DNA of 64,000 nucleotides from Maribrevibacterium harenarium (GTDB lineage Bacteria > Pseudomonadota > Gammaproteobacteria > Pseudomonadales > Marinomonadaceae), in NCBI RefSeq assembly GCF_006385675.1, contig NZ_VFRR01000004.1, positions 1 through 64,000 on the forward strand, in the 5' to 3' direction. Below the pieces are notes generated by a model. The model was given only the letters and a program-made list of their open reading frames with translations, had not been told where the DNA came from and did not search any database. The position numbers were made by a program, and so were the translations under genes. Shown here in pieces: positions 46,644 through 56,168 of the stretch (its first letter is position 1; each line of letters opens with the position of its first letter).

Positions 46644-47384
46644 TCAGGGAGTATGAGCCAATGCCCATACGTCCACTTGCTGTGCTCCTGCGTGAAGAAG
46701 GGCTTCCGCGCAGGCATTTATGGTCGAACCTGTGGTGATGATATCGTCGATCAGCACCACATGGGATGCGTGAATCGCTTCCACTTTATAGTCAGTGTGA
46801 CGGCGTTTATGGCGTTGCTTCCTGCTTAGGTGGTGTTGCTGTTGTTGCTTGTTGCGCTGTTGCAAGGCGTGAATACGAATAGCCTGTAAGCTTGCTAGGG
46901 CTAGGTCGGAGTCTTTGGCGTGTCGAATGAGCTCTTGCTTGAGTAACTTAGCAAACACATTGGTTTGCTGGAATCCCCGTTGGAATAGGCTCTTGGAACT
47001 ACTGGGTACGCAGTACCAAGTGGTGGGAATCTCTTCATTAGATTGGAGGAGACGAAGAGCAAACTCCTGCGCATAAATTCTCAATAAATGGGGTTGCTGA
47101 TAAAACTTAATACGTAACAGCAAGGCCTTGCTCAATCCTCGATAGGGGGTGAGGCAGTGGATGCGATGAATGTGATCTTCGGTTTTACAGTGCCTGCAGC
47201 GAGTAACATTGTCGGTAGTTGGTGCTGAGCAAAGGGTGCAATGGCAGTAATCCAGTTCTAAATAGGCGCGGCAGTATTGGCATAAATAACGCGCGCTAGG
47301 ATGATCACACAGATAGCACTGCTTGTTTTTTGTCCATAAGTAAACAAGATTTTTGAGTTTGGTTGACAGCTTTTCCCTAGCCAT
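46644..47384 (-). CDS. ComF family phosphoribosyltransferase-like protein
   Basis: A 246-residue protein. The N-terminus is a zinc-ribbon-like cluster of paired cysteines (CYLCD, CQYC, CTLC, CRHC); a phosphoribosyltransferase fold follows with [19 protein letters not shown], the PRPP-binding loop. In competent bacteria ComF helps take up single-stranded DNA; whether that holds here is unknown. A low-complexity insert rich in Gln, His, Lys and Arg (about residues 178-200) interrupts the fold where most ComF proteins have QRNLKNAF-like sequence. The ATG at 47384 gives the family-like start; the bioB promoter lies over it. Confidence 0.82.
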   Translation of the reverse strand: MAREKLSTKLKNLVYLWTKNKQCYLCDHPSARYLCQYCRAYLELDYCHCTLCSAPTTDNVTRCRHCKTEDHIHRIHCLTPYRGLSKALLLRIKFYQQPHLLRIYAQEFALRLLQSNEEIPTTWYCVPSSSKSLFQRGFQQTNVFAKLLKQELIRHAKDSDLALASLQAIRIHALQQRNKQQQQHHLSRKQRHKRRHTDYKVEAIHASHVVLIDDIITTGSTINACAEALLHAGAQQVDVWALAHTP

Positions 47385-47390
47385 TAGTAT
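47338..47390 (+). promoter_or_regulatory. Candidate BirA operator and bioB promoter
   Basis: AAGTAAACA (47338-47346) and GGTTGACAG (47361-47369) are separated by 14 bases and match the half-sites of the proteobacterial BirA operator (TTGTAAACC...GGTTTACAA) at six and seven of nine positions. Overlapping the right half is a consensus -35 TTGACA (47363-47368), with TAGTAT (47385-47390) as -10 at 16-base spacing; transcription would start about 30 bases before bioB. The site lies across the comF start, so comF may share the control. Confidence 0.5.
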
Positions 47391-47425
47391 TGCACTCCTT
47401 GCAAGATCAAATTCCAGAGGATGAT

Positions 47426-48481
47426 ATGGCGCTAACAATTTCTACCACCCCACGCTTTGATTGGACCGAAGCAGAAGTCAAAGCTCTATTTGACTTACCC
47501 TTTATGGATCTGCTGTTTCAGGCTCAAACTGTGCATCGGGCGAATTTTGCGCCAAATCAGGTACAAGTTAGCACGCTTCTTTCCATCAAAACAGGCGCTT
47601 GTCCAGAGGACTGTAAATATTGCCCACAAAGTGGCCACTACAATACTGAACTCGAAAAAGAGAAGCTGCTTGAAGTGCAAAAGGTATTAGAAGAAGCGGC
47701 TAAGGCGAAAGAAAAAGGCGCGTCACGCTTCTGTATGGGAGCGGCTTGGAAGCATCCTTCTGAGCGGGATTTCCCCTATGTGTTAGAGATGATTAAAGGT
47801 GTAAAAAATCTTGGACTAGAGTCCTGTGTCACCCTGGGAACACTGACGGATGCCCAAGCCAAACAGCTGGCCGATGTTGGGTTGGATTACTACAACCACA
47901 ATCTAGATACCTCACCGGAATTTTATGACTCCATCATTACTACCCGCAGTTATCAAGACCGCCTAGATACTCTCTCTCGAGTACGTGACTCTGGTATCAA
48001 GTTATGTTGCGGCGGCATCATGGGGATGGGAGAGGAAGAGAAAGATCGTATTGGTCTCTTGCGCCAGCTTTCCCAAATGACGCCACATCCTGAAAGCGTG
48101 CCCATTAACATGCTGGTTAAGGTCAAAGGCACGCCATTAGAAAACGTTGATGATTTGGATGAATTTGATTTTATCCGCACTATTGCCGTAGCGCGTATTT
48201 TGATGCCGAAATCCCATGTGCGTTTGTCTGCGGGTCGTCAAGAGATGAGTGAACAGACCCAGGCCCTGTGTTTCATGGCAGGCGCTAACTCCATCTTTTA
48301 TGGAGAAAAACTGCTAACCACCGGTAACCCCGAAGCAGATCAAGATCGCATGCTATTCGCCAAGCTTGGTATTAACCCAGAACAGCGCCATGATGTGTCT
48401 GATGAGGCTGTATTGGAGTCAATTGCCGCTCAAGCGAAAGCTCAGGCCGATAACAAAATGTTCTACGACGCGAATGCCTAA
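47426..48481 (+). CDS. bioB: Biotin synthase
   Basis: A 351-residue radical-SAM enzyme inserting sulfur into dethiobiotin. The SAM cluster motif is CPEDCKYCP near residue 52; [10 protein letters not shown] and [13 protein letters not shown] are typical; RLSAGRQEM near 270 is the segment near the second FeS cluster. ATG 47426 has AGAGGA at 47416-47421. The coding region upstream (47390) is an open extension without support. First gene of bioBFHCD. Confidence 0.97.
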   Translation: MALTISTTPRFDWTEAEVKALFDLPFMDLLFQAQTVHRANFAPNQVQVSTLLSIKTGACPEDCKYCPQSGHYNTELEKEKLLEVQKVLEEAAKAKEKGASRFCMGAAWKHPSERDFPYVLEMIKGVKNLGLESCVTLGTLTDAQAKQLADVGLDYYNHNLDTSPEFYDSIITTRSYQDRLDTLSRVRDSGIKLCCGGIMGMGEEEKDRIGLLRQLSQMTPHPESVPINMLVKVKGTPLENVDDLDEFDFIRTIAVARILMPKSHVRLSAGRQEMSEQTQALCFMAGANSIFYGEKLLTTGNPEADQDRMLFAKLGINPEQRHDVSDEAVLESIAAQAKAQADNKMFYDANA

Positions 48482-49658
48482 GTTACCAAATTGGTTGACT
48501 GATTCACTGGTGCTCCAACGAGAGCGCCAACTGTGGCGTCAAACTAAAGTGCTTGCTGCACCCCAGAATACCCAGATGTCGCTGGCTGGTGAGACTTATC
48601 TGTCGTTTTGCTCCAACGATTATCTGGGGTTGGCTGACCACCCCGCCTTGAAGCAAGCTCTAGCCGAAGGGGCGCTACGTTATGGTGCTGGCAGTGGCTC
48701 CTCCCATCTGGTGAGTGGTCATCTAGATATTCACGATCAGTTGGAGCAAGCGTTAGCCCAATGGTTAGGGGTTGAACGCGTTTTGCTGTTCAGTACTGGG
48801 TATATGGCAAATCTAGCGGTGATTTCTGCCTTAGGTGGGAAAGATTGTCCTATTTTACAAGATAAGCTGAATCACGCTTCTTTGATTGATGGGGCCCAAT
48901 TATCGCAAGCTCCTTGGCGACGTTATCTTCATGGTAATGTGGACAGCGCTGCCAAGATGATGGCTCGTATGGAGCAGCTAGGCTTGTTGGTCACGGATGG
49001 GGTGTTCAGCATGGATGGCGATATCGCACCCTTGTCAGAGCTGGTAGTGCTTGCGGATCAAGAGCATTGGATGACCATGGTGGATGACGCCCACGGACTC
49101 GGTTGTCTTGGCGACCAAGGGCAGGGGAGTTTGTCGCTCGCTGGATTAAAGGCGGACGCCGTCACTCTGTTAGTCGGTACCTTTGGTAAAGCATTCGGCA
49201 CGGCGGGTGCTTTCGTGGCTTGTTCCCAAGAAATGGCTGAGTACCTCACCCAATTTGCTCGCCCTTATATCTACACTACGGCAATGGCGCCAGCAATGGC
49301 TGCCGCGACACTGGCTAGCCTCGAATTGATTTGCTCAGCTGAGGGAGATCAACGTCGTCAACGCTTAAGCAATAATATTGCTTTGTTTAAGCAGTCGCTC
49401 CCGACACAAGGTGTCACCTTAATGGCTTCCGATACGGCAATTCAGCCGATTGTGATCGGCGACAGTGGTCGTGCTATGGCAGTGAGTGCATTTTTACAGC
49501 AACAAGGTATTCTTTGTACGGCGATTCGACCACCAACGGTTCCAGCAGGATCAGCTAGATTAAGGATCACTTTGTCGGCGGATCATACGCAAGAGGACAT
49601 TGTTTTGCTGTGTCGCAAATTGGCGGATGCCATTGATTACACATCCGGAGGAGAATGA
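48474..49658 (+). CDS. bioF: 8-amino-7-oxononanoate synthase
   Basis: A 394-residue PLP enzyme condensing pimeloyl-ACP with alanine. [51 protein letters not shown] and the PLP lysine in [13 protein letters not shown] identify BioF. The ATG at 48474 overlaps the bioB stop by eight bases; the frame is open upstream inside bioB but that part is a shadow. Confidence 0.96.
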   Translation: MPKLPNWLTDSLVLQRERQLWRQTKVLAAPQNTQMSLAGETYLSFCSNDYLGLADHPALKQALAEGALRYGAGSGSSHLVSGHLDIHDQLEQALAQWLGVERVLLFSTGYMANLAVISALGGKDCPILQDKLNHASLIDGAQLSQAPWRRYLHGNVDSAAKMMARMEQLGLLVTDGVFSMDGDIAPLSELVVLADQEHWMTMVDDAHGLGCLGDQGQGSLSLAGLKADAVTLLVGTFGKAFGTAGAFVACSQEMAEYLTQFARPYIYTTAMAPAMAAATLASLELICSAEGDQRRQRLSNNIALFKQSLPTQGVTLMASDTAIQPIVIGDSGRAMAVSAFLQQQGILCTAIRPPTVPAGSARLRITLSADHTQEDIVLLCRKLADAIDYTSGGE

Positions 49659-50467
49659 TGCGTACACCGATTGAAACTCAGGTGTTTGGTTCCCCCAGTG
49701 CTCCTGCGCTTTATTTTGTTTCAGGTTGGGCAATGCCTGCTTCCCTATCTATGGAATTTATTCGTTGCCTTAGCCAGCAGTTCTATGTGGTTGTAGCGAA
49801 TTTGCCCGGTGTAACCAGTGACGAACAATGGTTTAAGCGTAATCGGTTTGGCCCCAACTACGATATTGAAGCGCTTGCTGAACAATTAATTCGCTCTGCT
49901 CCCAAGCCTTGTTGGTGGATTGGCTGGTCCCTTGGCGGCGAAATCGCCACCTATGTGGCAGCACGTCGGTCTAGTTGTGTGGAAGGGTTGATTACCATTG
50001 CCAGTACGCCAAAATTCACTACCAGTACAGATTGGCCATCGGGCATAGCGTCAGAGGTGTTGGCATCCTTTGCTGATCTTGCTCGAACGAATCCCGTTAA
50101 AGCAGTATCCCGTTTCTTGTTACAACAAACCCAAGGTATTGCAGGGGGCAAGGAACTCGCTAAGCAGCTGCAGTCTGGTATTCCGGCGGAACTCATTGAC
50201 AAAGAAGCTCTGTACCGTGGTCTGGATTTGCTGGCATCCCTAGATGTGCGGCGCGAGCTTGAACTGGTCGATGTCCCTGTGCTGCAGATTTTTGGGGAGC
50301 GAGATCAACTTGTTGATAGAAGCGCCGGGGCTTCCATACTAGAAAAGAATGCGTTAATTAAGCGTTATGTTATTGACCAATGTGGTCATCAACCTCATAT
50401 CGAATCTCCTTCGCAGGTTGCTACCTTGATCCAGCAGTTTATTAATGACCACACAGATACCCACTGA
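49655..50467 (+). CDS. bioH: Pimeloyl-ACP methyl ester esterase
   Basis: A 270-residue alpha/beta hydrolase that removes the methyl group from pimeloyl-ACP methyl ester, ending the BioC-dependent route. The nucleophile elbow is GWSLGG (Ser near 93), the acid is in FGERDQLVD and the His in CGHQPHIE. ATGATG at 49655 overlaps the bioF stop; GGAGGA is a strong ribosome site. It lies between bioF and bioC, as in other gammaproteobacteria with an in-operon bioH. Confidence 0.92.
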   Translation: MMRTPIETQVFGSPSAPALYFVSGWAMPASLSMEFIRCLSQQFYVVVANLPGVTSDEQWFKRNRFGPNYDIEALAEQLIRSAPKPCWWIGWSLGGEIATYVAARRSSCVEGLITIASTPKFTTSTDWPSGIASEVLASFADLARTNPVKAVSRFLLQQTQGIAGGKELAKQLQSGIPAELIDKEALYRGLDLLASLDVRRELELVDVPVLQIFGERDQLVDRSAGASILEKNALIKRYVIDQCGHQPHIESPSQVATLIQQFINDHTDTH

Positions 50468-51239
50468 TCACCGTTACAAACAAACTGTCTCTCGCCGCTT
50501 CTCCCAAGCAGTTGATACTTACGATCAGCATAACTTGTTACAACAAGAGGTACTCAAGTTATTGCTGCCGTTGTTACCTACTTCCCCCCGTGGACTCTGG
50601 TTAGATTTAGGATGTGGCACAGGTGAAAGTACACGGCTGCTATCTCAGCAGCTGAGTCAGAAGCAGATCATTGCGGCAGACTTGTCCCCAGCTATGTTAA
50701 TGAAGACAAGGGAGAAACTGCCAGTAAGCACGGTGTGTGCTGATGCTGAAGCGCTGCCTTTTGCCGAGAAGGCCTTTGCTGGTATTTGGTCGAGTTTGGC
50801 AATTCAATGGTGTTTGCAGCGTCATCAATTATTTAATGAACTGTATCGGGTGTTGAGCGCTGAAGGTGAGTTGGTGATTAGTACCTTGCTCGAAGGTTCC
50901 CTTGAACAATTTGATCAAGGTTGGCGTCAGGTTGATGGCAGTGTACATCACAATCGCTATCCATCTGCTGCTCTACTAGAAACGGAGCTGATGGCTGCAG
51001 GCTTCACTCAGGTTCGTGTGCTGCAGCAACCATTAACACTATATTTTACGACGTTAACAGCACTCACGGATTCGTTACGTAAAGTGGGGGCTTCTACCTT
51101 AAGTGATGTTCCCCAAGCCCAGTTTGCCAAAAGCAAATGGCGTGCTTTTAGTCAGTTCTATGAAAGTCTGCGTTGTCCCGATGGCCTACCATTGACTTAT
51201 CAAGTTGGCTTTATCTATGCAAAAAAGAGGAATCTATGA
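50445..51239 (+). CDS. bioC: Malonyl-ACP O-methyltransferase
   Basis: A 264-residue SAM-dependent methyltransferase with motif I LDLGCGTGEST near residue 53, ADLSPAML and FDQGWRQVDGSVHHNR. It methylates malonyl-ACP so that fatty-acid synthesis can build pimelate; BioH then removes the methyl. The N-terminal KQTVSRRFSQAVDTYDQHNLLQ is the usual BioC start. Its start overlaps bioH by 23 bases and its stop overlaps the bioD start (ATGA). Confidence 0.93.
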   Translation: MTTQIPTDHRYKQTVSRRFSQAVDTYDQHNLLQQEVLKLLLPLLPTSPRGLWLDLGCGTGESTRLLSQQLSQKQIIAADLSPAMLMKTREKLPVSTVCADAEALPFAEKAFAGIWSSLAIQWCLQRHQLFNELYRVLSAEGELVISTLLEGSLEQFDQGWRQVDGSVHHNRYPSAALLETELMAAGFTQVRVLQQPLTLYFTTLTALTDSLRKVGASTLSDVPQAQFAKSKWRAFSQFYESLRCPDGLPLTYQVGFIYAKKRNL

Positions 51240-51943
51240 AAACCAAGATTTTTGTTACTGGTATCGATACGGAAGTGGGTAAAACCTATGTGAGTACCGG
51301 TCTATTGCATGCTGCGGCACGACGCCAGCTACGTTGTTTTGGGTTAAAGCCCATCGCCTCTGGCGCTACTTTGCAAGATGGGGAGTTAAAAAACGAGGAT
51401 GCATTGGCGCTACAATCAGCGAGTACATTGCAATTACCGTATCGCCAGATTAATCCATTTGTATTTGAGCCTGCAATTGCTCCTCACATTGCGGCGATGC
51501 AGAAAGGGCAGTTGATTACCGCATCCCGTGTGGAAGGTATGATTAATGGTGCTTCTCTTTTGTCCTATGACTTCTGTTTAGTAGAAGGAGCCGGTGGGTG
51601 GCGCGTGCCGCTGAATGACCGGGAGTACTTTTCTGATATTGCAAAACGTTTGCAGTGGCCGGTGGTGCTAGTGGTGTCCATGCGTCTTGGCTGTATTAAT
51701 CATGCTCTGTTGAGTGCTCAAGCGATATTGTCAGATGGTCTTAAACTTGCTGGATGGGTGGCCAATACGGGGGCAGAGCGAATGCCATTTTATGATGAGA
51801 ACCTTGCGACACTAAAAGCGGCCATGTCGGCACCATGCTTGGGCACCATCAGTTGGCAAGCCGATCAAAGCACCTATGACGACGAGTTCGATCAGATATT
51901 TGCCAATTTAGTTGAGTCTATCCACCCTACTGCAGGTGCATAA
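51236..51943 (+). CDS. bioD: Dethiobiotin synthetase
   Basis: A 235-residue ATP-dependent carboxylase closing the ureido ring of dethiobiotin. P-loop GIDTEVGKTYVS near residue 8, KPIASGA near 36, FEPAIAPHIAA near 80 and VEGAGGWRVPL near 115 are diagnostic. Start ATG 51236 overlaps the bioC stop with AGAGG upstream. Last of the operon; the following gene begins 58 bases later. Confidence 0.95.
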   Translation: MKTKIFVTGIDTEVGKTYVSTGLLHAAARRQLRCFGLKPIASGATLQDGELKNEDALALQSASTLQLPYRQINPFVFEPAIAPHIAAMQKGQLITASRVEGMINGASLLSYDFCLVEGAGGWRVPLNDREYFSDIAKRLQWPVVLVVSMRLGCINHALLSAQAILSDGLKLAGWVANTGAERMPFYDENLATLKAAMSAPCLGTISWQADQSTYDDEFDQIFANLVESIHPTAGA

Positions 51944-52001
51944 CCGTCGACATGGTGTAGAATCAAATAGGTTTGGGATAATCAACGAAGGAATTACTTA
52001 C

Positions 52002-53171
52002 ATGGCTGGCTTATTGCGCAAGGTGAGTATCACCGGCCTATTATGGTTCATCTCCTCAGTAGTGATGGCTGAGTACTATATCGGTATGACAGCTGGATTT
52101 ACTGGTCCTCAGGGGCAAGACAACCTAGCGTATCGCTATGGTGTGGAGGCCTACTTTCAGCAGATCAATCGCTCAGGTGGTATTAAAGGGGAAGAAATTG
52201 AGCTGGAAGTGCTCGACGATGAGTTCTCTCCCGATTTAGCAGAGCGTAATTTGATGCGTTTTGTGACCCGCAAAGGTGTGCTCGCTGTGTTGGGTGGCGA
52301 TATGGCAACCGCATCGTCGCTGGCTTTGGCTGCCCAGCGGGAAAAGGTGTTGTTTCTAGGTTCCTTGTCAGGACACCCGACGCTTTACGGTAACGTGAGA
52401 AGCGTTTTGAACATTCGCCCTTCAATCGCTCACGAAGCTGAGTTCTTATGTCGCCAAATGCGCACCCAAGGAATCCGACAAGCGACAGTGGTAAGTCCAG
52501 ATGAAAGTGCGGAGCACATCGCGGAGCTTTGTGGTGAGCACAGGGTTGAGTTGACCACCGTTCGTTACAGTGCCAGCACCTTGAATTTCCAGAGTACTAT
52601 TGCCGCAATACAAAAACTTGGACACGAGCATGTAATATTGGTTGGTAGCTCAGTGGGGTTGAATCGCCTGCTGGATCAAGCCCCAGCGACCACACTGGGC
52701 TTTCATACGTTCTGGTTACCTTCCTTAGTTGATTTGACAGTAGTTAGCAATAACATCGCCACGCCAGTAAACATCAACCAAATCAGCTTCTTGCCAAAAA
52801 ATCTTGAGCAGACTAAAACGTACCAAGAATATCAGCGCAGCTTACAGCAGTTAAATGCCTACTTAGTGCCCACACAACGGGGGTTTGAGGGGTATCTAGC
52901 CGGTAAGATTCTGGCTATCGGTTTACAAGATGTCGTGAAGCCTTTTGAAATTGAAAACCCCAGTGACTTCATGAAACTACCGCTCAATGTGGCCCGTCGC
53001 CTAACTGGCTGGGTGCAAACCGGTAAGGATTTTGAGCTTCAATCAAAACTCATCAATGCCTTAAGTGTGATGCGTTCGTTCGATTTGGGGATTGGTTACT
53101 ATCCAGGCTACCAAGAAAATGAGAATAGCCTAAACTGGAATCTATCGATTCTTTCTGGATCACCGAGATAA
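52002..53171 (+). CDS. Periplasmic LivJ-type solute-binding protein, signalling operon
   Basis: A 389-residue secreted protein. A signal peptide of about 21 residues ends at VVMA, then the mature form opens YYIGMTAGFTGPQGQDNLAYRYG, the pattern of branched-chain amino-acid binding proteins (Peripla_BP_6). VLAVLGGDMATASSLALA near 90 and ATVVSPDESAEHIAEL near 167 fit the fold. No permease or ATPase genes are near; instead a hybrid kinase gene begins 11 bases downstream, so the protein probably presents a ligand to that kinase. The ligand is unknown. ATG 52002 has AAGGA upstream. Confidence 0.8.
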   Translation: MAGLLRKVSITGLLWFISSVVMAEYYIGMTAGFTGPQGQDNLAYRYGVEAYFQQINRSGGIKGEEIELEVLDDEFSPDLAERNLMRFVTRKGVLAVLGGDMATASSLALAAQREKVLFLGSLSGHPTLYGNVRSVLNIRPSIAHEAEFLCRQMRTQGIRQATVVSPDESAEHIAELCGEHRVELTTVRYSASTLNFQSTIAAIQKLGHEHVILVGSSVGLNRLLDQAPATTLGFHTFWLPSLVDLTVVSNNIATPVNINQISFLPKNLEQTKTYQEYQRSLQQLNAYLVPTQRGFEGYLAGKILAIGLQDVVKPFEIENPSDFMKLPLNVARRLTGWVQTGKDFELQSKLINALSVMRSFDLGIGYYPGYQENENSLNWNLSILSGSPR

Positions 53172-53181
53172 GGAAACAGTG

Positions 53182-55803
53182 ATGAGTAAGGATTTCAAAG
53201 CAAATGGTGTGCAACTTGCTCGGGTGAAGGCTCCGGTACTAATTCCCTTAGCTATAGCCTTTGTGGTGGTATGGTTGGCATTCGTGTCGGTGGTTTGGTT
53301 GTGGTTGGAAACAGGGCAGCAGCGTGCCTTAGAAGAAATGACCCAACGTTTCGATGATCAGCTATTTCAGTCTCAGTCTTCCATGGTCAGTCAAATGGAA
53401 GAGCGTATCGGCTTGCTGTCCTCGGTGATAGAAGCGGCTAGCATGGAAGATAAAGAGCGCTTGGTGGAGCGTCTTTTAGATGAGTCAGCGCAAGGGTTGC
53501 AGCTTAGCCGTCTATTGTGGCTTCAGCCTAATGGCGAAAGTCACTACGAATATTCATTGTCGGCGCTGCCTACAGCAGATGCTCTAAACGAACCCTTATT
53601 CGAAAATTATCAGTGGCCGCAAAAGCGTAGTGGTTTGATTCTAATGGCTCATGGGGAAATGGCGCTTCGTGTCATTTTACCAATTTCACAAAATGACCCT
53701 AGCTTAGGCGTTATGCTAGCAGACTTACCCTTTAACAAGATGGTGTCTTCGCTGGCGCGTGCGCTCGATGTATATGCCAACGTTTTGGTCAATGCCGGGG
53801 ATGTGGACGAAAACGCTATGAAGAGTTTTGGTAGCGGCAGTATGTCCATGCAGAAGGAATATGCGTTAGGTCACTTTAAGTCTTTATTTGCTTCCGATGC
53901 GCTCACCGATGTTACCACCTTCGTGCCGGTCTTAGAGGACTTTGAGCAGCGTAAAGTGGCTGGTCAACTTTACTTTTTGACCGGTTTTGATGTGGCTGAA
54001 ATTACCTACGACTTAGCTGTCTTGCCGGTGTTGTCGGCCGATGGGGATGACTTAGCTTACGTGCTGATGGTGAAGGACTCTAGCCAAGTCGAGCTGGAAA
54101 CCTTTTGGGTGCAAGCAGTCGTGACCGGGATCGCATTGGTCATCGCCGCTATTCTGTTGGTGCTGTTCTATTTTTTGCTAGGTCGCATCGAACGTCGTAT
54201 TCAATCCGGTGAGATGACCATTTTACAAGAACGGGACCGTTCTGAAAGTCTGCGCATGAATGCAGAATCCTTACGGGAAGAGGCGGAATTGCATCGTGAG
54301 GCAGCAGAAAGCGCCCGTGACGCAGCGGAAAAGGCCAGCGCCGTCAAATCCGAGTTCCTAGCCAAAATGAGTCACGAGTTGCGAACTCCTCTTAATGCCA
54401 TTATCGGTTTATCGGAAATGATGCATGAGGACGCAAAAGAGTTTGGTGATGATGACTATGTAGAACCATTAGAACGGGTGATTCGTTCCTCTAAACATCT
54501 ATTAAATTTAATTAATGAGATTTTGGATATCTCAAAAATTGAAGCCGGAAAAATGGAGTTGCACAACGAACAGGTCAACTTCGACGCCTTGCTTGAGGAC
54601 GTTGCCGCGACGGCACGACCTCTTATTCAGAATAAGCCGATTGAGCTTAAGCTAGAGCTGGAAAAGATTGGCACTGTGTACGGCGATCCCACGCGGATTA
54701 AGCAAATTTTACTGAACTTGATGAGTAACGCGGCAAAATTTACTGATAGTGGTAGCGTTACTTTATCGGCGCAGATGCTAGAAGAAACGATATCCGTGGC
54801 GATTAAAGATACCGGCCCAGGCATGAGTGAAGAGCAGATGGCTACGCTTTTCGCTGATTTTGTGCAACTTGACTCCAAATCCAATCGTAAGCATGAAGGC
54901 ACAGGATTGGGGCTGGCGATAAGTCGAAAATTTGCTCGCATGATGGGGGGCGATATCAGTGTTGCCAGTCGCGAGGGTGAAGGCTCCTGCTTTACAGTGC
55001 ATCTACCACTGCCTCGTTCAGAGGGGGGCGTTAAGCCGCTTGCTCCATTTAAATCCAGTACTACTCAGCGTACCATCTTGATCATTGAAGATGATGATGT
55101 TTGTGCCAAGTTGATTAGCAAGCATTTCGCTAAAAACTTCCGGCTACTGTATGCAAAAGATGGCGTCGAAGCGTTACGTATCGCCCGCGATGAGCAGGTA
55201 GATTTGATCACTCTAGATGTAGAAATGCCGCTGTTGAATGGCTGGGATACCTTGGCGGCAATCAAAGCCGATAAAGCCTTGGCAGATATTCCTGTGGTCA
55301 TTATATCCGTTGATGATGACAAGACCCGTGGCTTTGCTCTTGGTGTGGACGATTATGTAATCAAGCCAATTGGCAATGAAGATATGCAGCGGATTCTGGG
55401 GCGTTTTCACTCTGTGGCGGTGGAGCGTTCCCTTGATGTGCTATTAGTCGATGATTCCGGAGAGATACGCATTGCCGCCCGCCGCATTTTAGAAAAATCG
55501 GGTGCAACAGTGAGAGAAGCTGGAAATGGCATCGAGGCTTTAGCACGGGTCAACGAGCGTAAGCCAGACTTTGTGCTATTGGACTTGATGATGCCACAGA
55601 TGGATGGTTTCGAGTTTTTAGACACATTACGAAATAGCGACGCTTTTAAAGAGTTGCCCGTGTATGTCATGACAGCCATGACATTGACCGATGTGCAAAA
55701 ACGGTTATTGGAACGTCAAGCTAGCGCTGTTTTGAGTAAGGGCGGTGCTGGTGTTGACTCCTTGTTCAATCGTATCCAAGGCTTGGTAGCGAAGGACGAA
55801 TGA
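53182..55803 (+). CDS. Hybrid sensor histidine kinase with two receiver domains
   Basis: A membrane kinase of 873 residues. Helix 1 (about 17-38), a periplasmic domain (about 40-305), helix 2 (about 308-334), a coiled coil (345-390), HisKA with FLAKMSHELRTPL (phospho-His398), and HATPase_c with NAAKF, DTGPGMSE and GTGLGLAIS. Two REC domains follow: Asp679 (ITLDVEMP) and Asp801 (LLDLMMPQ). The second REC ends in KGGAG in place of the usual K-P motif. The periplasmic domain has no recognisable family; it may bind the solute-binding protein encoded upstream. Start ATG 53182 has AAGGA at 53170. Stop overlaps the next start. Confidence 0.9.
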   Translation: MSKDFKANGVQLARVKAPVLIPLAIAFVVVWLAFVSVVWLWLETGQQRALEEMTQRFDDQLFQSQSSMVSQMEERIGLLSSVIEAASMEDKERLVERLLDESAQGLQLSRLLWLQPNGESHYEYSLSALPTADALNEPLFENYQWPQKRSGLILMAHGEMALRVILPISQNDPSLGVMLADLPFNKMVSSLARALDVYANVLVNAGDVDENAMKSFGSGSMSMQKEYALGHFKSLFASDALTDVTTFVPVLEDFEQRKVAGQLYFLTGFDVAEITYDLAVLPVLSADGDDLAYVLMVKDSSQVELETFWVQAVVTGIALVIAAILLVLFYFLLGRIERRIQSGEMTILQERDRSESLRMNAESLREEAELHREAAESARDAAEKASAVKSEFLAKMSHELRTPLNAIIGLSEMMHEDAKEFGDDDYVEPLERVIRSSKHLLNLINEILDISKIEAGKMELHNEQVNFDALLEDVAATARPLIQNKPIELKLELEKIGTVYGDPTRIKQILLNLMSNAAKFTDSGSVTLSAQMLEETISVAIKDTGPGMSEEQMATLFADFVQLDSKSNRKHEGTGLGLAISRKFARMMGGDISVASREGEGSCFTVHLPLPRSEGGVKPLAPFKSSTTQRTILIIEDDDVCAKLISKHFAKNFRLLYAKDGVEALRIARDEQVDLITLDVEMPLLNGWDTLAAIKADKALADIPVVIISVDDDKTRGFALGVDDYVIKPIGNEDMQRILGRFHSVAVERSLDVLLVDDSGEIRIAARRILEKSGATVREAGNGIEALARVNERKPDFVLLDLMMPQMDGFEFLDTLRNSDAFKELPVYVMTAMTLTDVQKRLLERQASAVLSKGGAGVDSLFNRIQGLVAKDE

Positions 55804-56168
55804 TGGGCAAAACAGTTCTGTATGTGGAAGACAACGAAGACAATGTCTATATGCTGGGACGCCGCTTAAAGCGTTTGAAAATAGATATGGATGTTGCCGT
55901 TACGGGTGAAGAGGGTGTTGATAAAGCCCTGCATAATACCTATGACTTAATCATCATGGATTTGAGTTTGCCGGGTATTGATGGTTGGGAGGCGACGCAG
56001 CAAATTCGCGCGGCTGGCATCGAAACGCCGGTGCTCGCCTTGTCAGCTCACGCGATGCAAGAACATATTGATCAGGCGCTCGCCGCCGGGGCAAATGATT
56101 TCGATAGTAAACCAGTCGATTTCGAACGATTTAAAGCAAAAATGGAAGCCTTGCTGGGAGAGCTTTAA
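55800..56168 (+). CDS. Single-domain response regulator
   Basis: A 122-residue stand-alone REC domain with VLYVEDNEDN at the N-terminus, phospho-acceptor Asp in IIMDLSLPG near residue 54, LALSAHAM and the Lys of DSKPVDF. It has no output domain and probably passes phosphate or acts by protein contact, like CheY- or Spo0F-type proteins. It overlaps the kinase gene by four bases (ATGA) and the EAL gene by one (TAATG). Confidence 0.92.
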   Translation: MMGKTVLYVEDNEDNVYMLGRRLKRLKIDMDVAVTGEEGVDKALHNTYDLIIMDLSLPGIDGWEATQQIRAAGIETPVLALSAHAMQEHIDQALAAGANDFDSKPVDFERFKAKMEALLGEL

